From Sparassis latifolia (Eukaryota; Basidiomycota; Agaricomycetes; Polyporales; Sparassidaceae): DNA of 64,000 nucleotides. The position numbers and the translations under genes were made by a program. The stretch is taken from assembly GCA_018466975.1 (NCBI GenBank), contig CM031561.1, positions 4,278,001-4,342,000 on the forward strand, read 5' to 3'. The notes under the pieces were generated by a model that saw only the letters and a program-made list of their open reading frames with translations, had not been told where the DNA came from and searched no databases. Below, in pieces: positions 55,880-64,000 of this stretch; the stretch's first letter is position 1, and the number at the start of each line of letters is the position of its first letter.

Positions 55880-57460
55880 TATAGAGTGCAGTGCCACCAT
55901 TTTATGAGTTCCTGATATATGGCGAACCATGGCTTTACATTCTAGTGATGGCGAGACTCAAGCTGCCAAAAAGTCGCCAACCTGGCTGTCCTTCTCTGGC
56001 GAAGTGTGTTAAACTTGGAGGACTATTTGAAACTTGTAGCAGAGGATTTATAAAGTTAAATTCCATCATTTTATAAGTTCCTAGCATATGGCGAGCCATG
56101 GCTTTACGTCCTGGTGATGGTGTGACTTAACTAGTAAAAAACTCGCCAACCTGGCTCTCCTTCTTTGGTGAAGTTTGTTAAACTTGAAGAACTGTCTGAA
56201 ACTTGTGGAAGAGGACTTATAAAGTTAAATTTCATCATTTTATGAGTTCCTAGTATATGGCGAGCCATGGCTTTACATCCTGGTAATGACGAGACTCAAT
56301 TTGCCAAAAAGTCGCCAACCTGGCTGTCCTTCTTTGGCGAAGTTTATTAAACTTAGAGAACTGTCTGAAATTTGTAGAAGAGGACTTATAAAGTTAAATT
56401 CCATCATTTTATGAGTTCCTAGTATATGGTGAGCCATGGCTTTACATCCTGGTGATGGCGAGACTTAATTTGCCAAAAAGTCGCCAACCTGGCTGTCCTT
56501 CTCTGGCGAAGTTTATTAAACTTAGAGAACTGTCTGAAATTTGTAGAAGAGGACTTATAAAGTGCAATGCCGCCATTTTATGAGTTTCTAGTATATGACG
56601 AGCCATGGCTTTACATTCTGGTGATGGCGAGACTCAATTTGCCAAAAAGTCGCCAACCTGGCTGTCCTTCTCTAGCGAAGTTTATTAAACTTGGAGAACT
56701 GTCTGAAATTTGTAGAAGAGGATTTATAAAGTGCAGTGCTGCCATTCTATGAGTTCCTAGTATATGGCGAGCCATGGCTTTATATTCCGGTGATGGTGTG
56801 ACTCAACGAGTAAAAAACTCGCCAACCTAGCTCTCCTTCTTTGGTGAAGTTTGTTAAACTTGGAGGACTGTCTGATACTTGTAGTAGGGGATTTATAAAG
56901 TGAAGTGCCACCATTCTATGAGTTCCTGGTATATGGCGAGCCATGGCCTCACATTCTGGTGAAGGTGAGACTCAACCAGTAAAAAACTCAGCAATCTGAC
57001 TCTCCTTCTGTAGTAAAGTTTGTCAAACTTGGAGGACTGTCTGGGATTGATAGTAGCTGCAGCATCAAGTGAAGCACCATCATTGTTTGAGTTTCTTGTA
57101 GATGGGAACTATGGCTTAATATCCTGATAATGGCTAGACTCAACCGATAAACATATTGCTAACCTGGCTCTTCTTCTCTGATGAAGTTAGGCAAACTTGA
57201 AGCACTGTCTGGAATTTATAGTAGACATTTCATAATGTGAAGTGCCATCACTTTCTGAGTTCCTGATTAATGGTGAGCTATAGCTTCATATCCTGATAAT
57301 AGCTAGACTTAACCAGGAAAAGAATGACCAATCTGGCACTTGTTCTCTGATAAAGGTTGTCTAACTTAAAGCACTGTTTAAAAATTGAAGTAAATGTTAT
57401 ATCAAGTGGTGCCAGCATTTCGTGAGTTCCTTATAGATGGTGAGCCACAGGAAAATGTAA
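55880..57460. repeat. 169-bp tandem array, left arm of G
   Basis: CCATGG(C) recurs at 55927, 56096, 56265, 56434, 56603, 56772 and 56941, exactly 169 bases apart, then as diverged CTATGG/CTATAG/CCACAG at about 57109, 57278 and 57445. Units carry GAACTCATA/TATGAGTTC and CTCGCCAT/ATGGCGAG. Confidence 0.9.
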
Positions 57461-58639
57461 CTGGCAATCTGATACTTCTTTTTTCACATACACTGATGAA
57501 TTTCATATAATATAAAGTACTAACTATAAGTTGTAGCAGTGGCTATATACTGTGATGTCCTTTTATATGGACTTCTGGCTGATGTCAGGCTGTGTTTGTA
57601 CATTTTGGCAAAGTGTGGATGCACTGAGATTCAATGCTGACAATCTGCTATTTATTATAAAGTGAAGTATCTAAGCCTTTCAAAACTTAGAGCAGCAGTT
57701 GCATTACTGTTCAATGCCAGTGCTGTATGACTTCGTAGTTGGTTTTGAGCCACATCTAATCATCCTAAATACACTCACAAGTTAGCATGCTAACCGGCTG
57801 TGATAATCTTATATATGTATAATATGGAAGAGTGACTAAATCTTACAACAGCAGTTGTATGCTCTCAATTAGAAGCCTTGCGTTACTTCTTGAAGTTTAG
57901 CAAGATACACACAGCCATTCTAATGATCTGTGAACACTTTGAGAAGTTCAGCATACAACTTACCATTTCTCTGCATGATACTATGTGTAATAAAGTACAA
58001 CACTTTATATGCAAAATATGATGTTGTGGTTAGTTTTGATTGTAATCACTTAGTGTTATGTGAAGAATTCAATATTGTCTACCTTTAATGAACATCACGT
58101 GACTTGCTGAACTGGTCAAGGAATCACACTTTCCTTTTTAGTCTCCGAGTGCACACACATCTACATGAACATAATGGCTCCTATATGTGTTTTCTTCTAT
58201 ATATTTGAGATTCTTCTTCAATACATTTTTCTATCTACATTAAAGGATGGTGATTACATAGACCTTATATCAGAGCTAGATAGATTCTTGACACACTTAT
58301 AAGAAGTCTATAGAGCTCAGAGTGAAATATTGCTAACTCTTTGGAAGTGAACTTTGCTGTTTTTTGAGAAGTAAAGCTTGCCAATCACTTAACATTACAG
58401 TTGACTACATGTTGTCTTGAAAAAGATACATCTGTCATTTTCTAACAAATGTCTGGCATTTACTTATATGAAAAGAAAAACACACTTCATAAACTTAAGT
58501 GTAGCTCTCTCCAAAGAATTACACTTAATTGTTATTGAGAATTAATAGCTGTTAAGTCACAATATGATATTGCTACTCCAAGTTGCAGTTCATACTCCAC
58601 AGTATATAACTTTGGCCATAAGTTTCAGATGATACTCCA
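57461..58639. other. Unique AT-rich centre of element G
   Basis: No ORF over 60 residues, no tandem repeat, no recognisable transposase fragment. Could be a strongly decayed interior. Confidence 0.5.
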
Positions 58640-61250
58640 TTGCATACAGACTTTATTACAGAAGCAGCTAGTCGTTTAGCATTTTTATGTGTGAAACCAT
58701 GGCTGGCCATTAATCAGGAACTCATAACATGGTGGCCCTTCACTTTATATAACAGCTGTTATCAATTCCAGACAGTGCTTCAAGTTGAATTAACTTTACC
58801 AGAGAAGGACCGCCAGGTTAGTGGAGAATCACCAGATTAAGTCTAGCCATCCTCAGGATGTGAAGCCATAGCTCAACGTCTATCAGAAACTCATGAAATG
58901 GTGGTGCTTTACTTTATATACCAACTACTATGAATTCCAGATAGTGCTCCAAGTTTTGTGAACTTTGTCAGAGAAGGAGAGCCAAATTGCTGAGTTTTTT
59001 ACTGGTTGAGTCTCACCTTCACCAGAATGTGAGGCCATGGCTCGCCATATATCAGGAACTCATAGAATGGTGGCACTTCACTTTATAAATCCCCTACTAC
59101 AAGTATCAGACAGTCCTCCAAGTTTAACAAACTTCACCAAAGAAGGAGAGCTAGGTTGGCGAGGTTTTTACTAGTTGAGTCACACCATTACAAGGATGTA
59201 AACCCATGGCTCGCCATAGACTACGAACTCATAAAATGATGGAATTTAACTTTATAAATTCTCTGCTACAAGTTTCAGACAGTCCTCCAAGTTTAACAAA
59301 TGGCACCAGAGAAGGAGAGCCAGGTTGGCGACTTTCTTACTAGTTGAGTCACACCATCACCAGAATGTAAAGCCATGGCTCGCCATATACTAGGAACTCA
59401 TAGAATGGCAGCACTGCACTTTATAAATCCTCTTCTACAAATTTCAGACAGTTCTCCAAGTTTAATAAACTTCGTCAGAGAAGGACAGCCAGGTTGGCGA
59501 CTTTTTGGAAAATTGAGTCTCGCCATCACCAGGATGTAAAGCCATGGCTCACCATATACTATGAACTCATAAAATGATGGAATTTAACTTTATAAATTCT
59601 CTGCTACAAGTTTCAGACAGTCCTCCAAGTTTAACAAACTTCGCCAGAGAAGGAGAGCCAGGTTGGCGAGTTTTTTACTAGTTGAGTCACACCATTACCA
59701 GGATGTAAACCCATGGCTCGCCATAGACTACGAACTCATAAAATAATGGAATTTAACTTTATAAATTCTCTGCTACAAGTATCAGACAGTCCTCCAAGTT
59801 TAACAAACTTCGCCAGAGAAGGAGAGCCAGGTTGGCAAGTTTTTTACTAGTTGAGTCTTGCCATCACCAGAATGCAAAGCCATGGCTCTCCATATACCCA
59901 GGAAGTCTAAAATGGCAGCACTGCACTTTATAAATCCTCTTCTACAAGTTTCAGACAGTCCTTCAAGTTTAACAAACTTCGCCAGAGAAGGAGAGCCAGG
60001 TTGGCGACTTTTTGGCAAATTGAGTCTCGCCATCACCAGAATGTAAAGCCATGGCTCACCATATACTAGGAACTCATAGAATGGTGGCACTGTACTTTAT
60101 AAGTCCTCTTCTACAAGTTTCAGACAGTCCTCCAAGTTTAACAAACTTCGCCAGAGAAGGACAGCCAGGTTGGCGACTTTTTGGCAGCTTGAGTCTCACC
60201 ATCATCAGAATGTAAAGCCATGGCTCGCCATATACCCAGGAAGTCTAAAATGGTGACACTGCACTTTATAAATCCTCTTCTACAAGTTGCAGACAGTGCT
60301 CTAAGTTTAACAAACTTTGCCAAAGAAGGAGAGCTAGGTTGGCGAGTTTTTTACTAGTTAAGTCACACCATTACCAGGATGTAAAGCCATGGCTCACTAT
60401 ATACTAGGAACTCATAAAATTATGGAATTTAACTTTAGAAATCCTCTGCTACAAGTTTCAGACAGTCATCCAAGTTTAACAAACTGCACCAGAGAAGGAC
60501 AGCCAAGTTGGTGATTTTTTGGCAAATTAAGTCTCGCCATCACCAGAATGTAAAGCTATAGCTCGCCATATACCCAGGAAGTCTAAAATGGTGGCACTGC
60601 ACATTATAAATCCTCTTCTACAAGTTTCAGACAGTGCTATAAGTTTAACAAACTTCGCCAAAGAAGGAGAACCAAGCTGGCGACTTTTTTACTAGTTGAG
60701 TCTCACCATCACCAGAATGGGAAACCATGACTCGCCATATATCAGGAACTCATAAAATGGCATTTATAAATTCTCTTCTCCAAGTTTCAGACAGACCTCC
60801 AAGTTTGACAAACTTCGCCAAAGGAGAGCCAGATTGCTGAGTTTTTTACTGGTTGACTCTCGCCATCACAAGAATGTAAAGCCATGGCTCTCCATATATG
60901 TAGGAAGTCTAAAATAGCAGTACTGCACTTTATAAATTCTCTTCTACAAGTTTCAGACAGTCCTCCAAGTTTAACTTTTTGGCAAATTGAGTCTCGCCAT
61001 CACCAGAATGTAAAGCCATGGCTCACCATATACTAGGAACTCATAGAATGGTGGCACTGTACTTTATAAGTCCTCTTCTACAAGTTTCAGACAGTCCTCC
61101 AAGTTTAACAAACTTCGCCAAAGAAGGAGAGCTAGGTTGGTGACCTTTTGGCAAATTGAGTCTCGCCATCACCAGAATGTAAAGCCATGGTTCACCATAT
61201 ATCAGAAACTCATAAAATGGTGGCACTGCACTCTATACGACAGCTACAAT
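58640..61250. repeat. 169-bp tandem array, right arm of G (inverted)
   Basis: CCATGG or a one-to-two-base variant at 58697, 58866, 59035, 59204, 59373, 59542, 59711, 59880, 60049, 60218, 60387, 60556 and 60725: twelve consecutive steps of exactly 169. Then 60882 and 61016 (shortened units) and 61185 (169 again). Opposite orientation to the left arm. Confidence 0.92.
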
Positions 61251-61339
61251 AAGTTTCAGGCAGGACTCCATGTTGTAAAAACTCCACCAGAGATGTAGTG
61301 TCAGGTTAGCGATTAGGTGTCTTGCTGAGTCCAGGCACT

Positions 61340-62345
61340 GCCAGTATTATGATGGTCAACCAATTACTGACTAATAACACCATGTCAGTGAGCCCAGTGG
61401 CAGTAGGCCCATCTTTCATCTGATACTCTTGGAGATGGGCCCACTGCTCAGCTATTGTACTCTGGCTATAGGCCTATTGGTGGCGATAACATGCTCTGGT
61501 GATGGCCAACCCTCTGACCTTTGGTGGTGAGCCCATTCTTCATCTTACACTCATGGTGATGGGCCCACTGCTCCTTGATTATACTCTAGCGGTGGGCCCA
61601 TTGATGGCGACAACATGCTTTGGTGATGGCCAACCCTCTGACCTTTGACTACTCTGATGGTGGGCCCATTGCTGGGAGAAACATGCCCTGGCGATGGCCA
61701 ACTCTCTGGCCTTTGGCAGTGGGCTGATTGCTGGCGAAAACATGTTCTAGTGATGACCTATGCCATGGGTGCTTGCACTAAGGCCCTGACTGAGGGTACT
61801 TTGGCGATGGGCCCATTTCTGGCAGTAACATGCTCTGGCGATGGCCAACCCTCTGACCTTTGGCAGTGGGCCCATCCTTCATCTTACACTCTTGGCGGTG
61901 GGTCCACTGCTCAGAAGTACCCCTATGGTGGTGGGCCCACTGCTCAGAACATCACCTATGGCAGTGGGCCCACTGCTCAGAAGTATCCCTATGGCGGTGG
62001 GCCCACTGCTCAGAATAACATCTATGACAGTGGGCCCACTGCTCAAAAGTACCCCTATGATGGTGGGCCCACTGCTCAGAAGTGCCTCTATGGTGGTGGG
62101 CCCATCGCTAAATAATAGCATTATGGCGATGGGCCCACTGCTCAGAAGTACTCCTATGGCGGTGGGCCCATTGCTCAGAACTACCCCCATGGCGGTGGGC
62201 CCATCACTCCAGCCTTCCCTTCATCGCCATGGGCCCATCGCTGACAGCTCTCTACACAAACCGATGGGCCGACGTCCGCTGGCAGTCCAGTTCATGACAA
62301 TGTCAGGGTAAATGGGAGTTCAGTTCAGGTAACATGACTGAAAGG
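61340..62345. repeat. Minisatellite, right arm of G (inverted)
   Basis: GGGCCCACTGCTCAGAA-type units in reverse orientation to the other arrays, with TGGTGATGGCCAACCCTCTG blocks that match 20453-21545 inverted. Ends with the inverted head at about 62270-62345. Confidence 0.82.
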
Positions 62346-64000
62346 TGTGTGGAGCTGTTCTGAGCCATTGGCCGACTGCCATAGGTAGTGTTCTGAGCGA
62401 TCGGCCCATCGCCACGGTGCTATTATACAGCCATCGGCCCACCGCCACCGTGGTAGTACTGAGCGATGGGCCGACCACCATAGGTAGTGTTCTGAGTGAT
62501 CGGCCCACCGCCACTAGGGCTATTATAGAGCCGTCGGCCCACTGCCATATGTAGTGTTCTGAGCGATCGGCCTACTGCCATAGGTATATGTCTGAGCGAT
62601 CGGCCCACCGCCACGGGGCTATTATACAGCCATCGGCCCACCGCCACCGTGGTAGTACTGAGCGATGGGCCGACCACCATAGGTAGTGTTCTGAGTGATC
62701 GGCCCACCACCACTGGGGCTATTATAGAGCCGTCGGCCCACCGCCATATGTAGTGTTCTGAGCGATCAGCCTACCACCATAGGTATATTTCTGAGCGATC
62801 GGCCCACCGCCACGGTGCTATTATACAGCCATCGGCCCACCGCCATAGGTAGTGTTCTGAGCGGTGGGCCGACCGCCATAGGTAGTGTTCTGAGCGATGG
62901 GCCCACCACCATAGGTAGTGTTCTGAGCGATCGGCCCACCACCACGGTGCTATTATACAGCCATCGGCCCACCGCCATAGGTAGTGTTCTGAGCGGTGGG
63001 CCGACCGCCATAGGCAGTGTTCTGAGCGATCGGCCTACCGCCATAGGTATATTTCTGAGCGATCGGCCCACTGCCACCGTGCTATTATACAGCCATCGGC
63101 CCACCGCCATTGGAGCTGTTCTGAGCCATCGGCTGACTGCCATAGGTAGTGTTCTGAGCGATCGGCCCACCACCATAGGTAGTGTTCTGAGCGATCGGCC
63201 GACCTCCATAGGTAGTGTTCTGAGCGATCGGCCACGGTGCTATTATACAGCCATCGGCCCACCGCCATAGGTAGTGTTCTGAGCGATGGGCCGACCGCCA
63301 TAGGTAGTGTTCTGAGCGATGGGCCCACCGCCATAGGTATATTTCTGAGCGATCAGCCCACCGCCACGGTGCTATTATACAGCCATCGGCACAACCCCAT
63401 AGGTAGTGTTCTGAGCGATGGGCCGACCTCCATAGGTAGCGTTCTGAGCGATGGGCCCACCGCCATAGGTATATTTCTGAGCGATCGGCCCACCGCCACG
63501 GTGCTATTATACAGCCATCGGCACAACCCCATAGGTAGTGTTCTGAGCGATGGGCCGACCTCCATAGGTAGTGTTCTGAGCGATGGGCCCACCGCCATAG
63601 GTAGTGTTCTGAGCGATCGGCCCACCACCACGGTGCTATTATACAGCCATCGGCCCACCGCCATAGGTAGTGTTCTGAGCGGTGGGCCGACCGCCATAGG
63701 TAGTGTTCTGAGCGATGGGCCCACCGCCATAGGTAGTGTTCTGAGCGATCGGCCCACCGCCATAGGTAGTGTTCTGAGCGATCGGCCCACCACCACGGTG
63801 CTATTATACAGCCATCGGCCCACCGCCATAGGTAGTGTTCTGAGCGATGGGCCGACCTCCATAGGTAGCGTTCTGAGCGATGGGCCCACCGCCACGGTGC
63901 TATTATACAGCCATCGGCACAACCCCATAGGTAGGGTTCTGAGCGATGGGCCGACCTCCATAGGTAGTGTTCTGAGCGATCGGCCCACCACCACGGGGCT
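62346..64000. repeat. 33-bp minisatellite, continues past the window
   Basis: Starts without a head (joins inside a unit, GGAGCTGTTCTGAGCC) right after the inverted end of G and runs to the window edge. Units match 37680-38580 closely, including the CATCGGCACAACCCCATAGG variant. Confidence 0.88.

Larger units (their letters stand above)
53047..62345. mobile_element. Element G: giant foldback with minisatellite and 169-bp arms
   Basis: The left end CAGTCATGTTTGTGAACTGG (about 53055) recurs inverted at the right end (about 62270-62338, reading inverted CAGTCATGTTACCTGAACTG). Inward on both sides come a minisatellite arm, then the shared sequence TGGTGTTATTAGTCAGT and GGCAGTGCCTGGACTCAGC, then arrays of 169-bp units in opposite orientation, around a unique AT-rich centre. 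No transposase seen. The outer arms differ in length. Confidence 0.65.

Noticed and set aside
55880..61250. Centromeric satellite on the basis of the 169-bp period
   Set aside because: Units are arranged as inverted arms of a bounded element, and the array is short; no evidence of a centromere from sequence alone.

Overview
The window is eukaryotic and almost certainly from a basidiomycete fungus (Agaricomycetes; I cannot place it lower). Reasons: short introns (about 48-73 nt) with GTRAGT-type donors, a Pif1-type Helitron, a Tad1-like LINE ending in RNase H plus a CPCG...HIL..CPRY tail, a KDZ transposase with a CxC2 cysteine cluster, and a TET/JBP dioxygenase travelling beside it. I see no convincing single-copy host gene. 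The window is a nest of transposable elements.

Layout. (1) 1-2958: 3' end of a Helitron, made of a broken Pif1 helicase, a downstream four-exon gene that looks intact, and a hairpin + CTAG terminus. (2) 3443-4577: RecQ-like helicase relic, cut by a small MITE and then by element A (4578-5803), a palindromic hAT-like element. (3) 5804-20452: minus-strand LINE, broken by element D (10851-18657). D is a 7.8-kb inverted-repeat element with direct repeats at its ends, and it contains a further palindromic element (B) and several MITEs. (4) 20453-21545: minisatellite with a terminal-repeat 'head'. (5) 21638-37107 and 39523-52447: two direct copies of a five-gene KDZ-TET composite. The gene order is P (proline-rich, minus), Z (Zn-cluster/coiled coil, plus), H (HMG-box-like, minus), TET/JBP dioxygenase (plus), KDZ transposase (plus). 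(6) 37108-39075 and 52448-64000: 33-bp minisatellites. One pair of these arrays, plus inverted arrays with a 169-bp period, forms a giant foldback element (about 53047-62345).

How the genes work together. In copy 2 the KDZ transposase reads through nine exons without a stop and the TET catalytic core is intact, so copy 2 may still encode working products. Copy 1 is dead: it carries nonsense changes, a hAT-like insertion in H, a TIR insertion in KDZ exon 1, and an inversion plus deletion through the KDZ core. Family knowledge links fungal KDZ transposons with TET/JBP 5-methylcytosine oxidases, so the composite plausibly couples transposition to modification of its own methylated DNA. Many broken genes here carry CGA-to-TGA stops, which is what deamination of methylated CpG would leave.

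All splice models are conceptual, made by eye from donor/acceptor sites and frame continuity.
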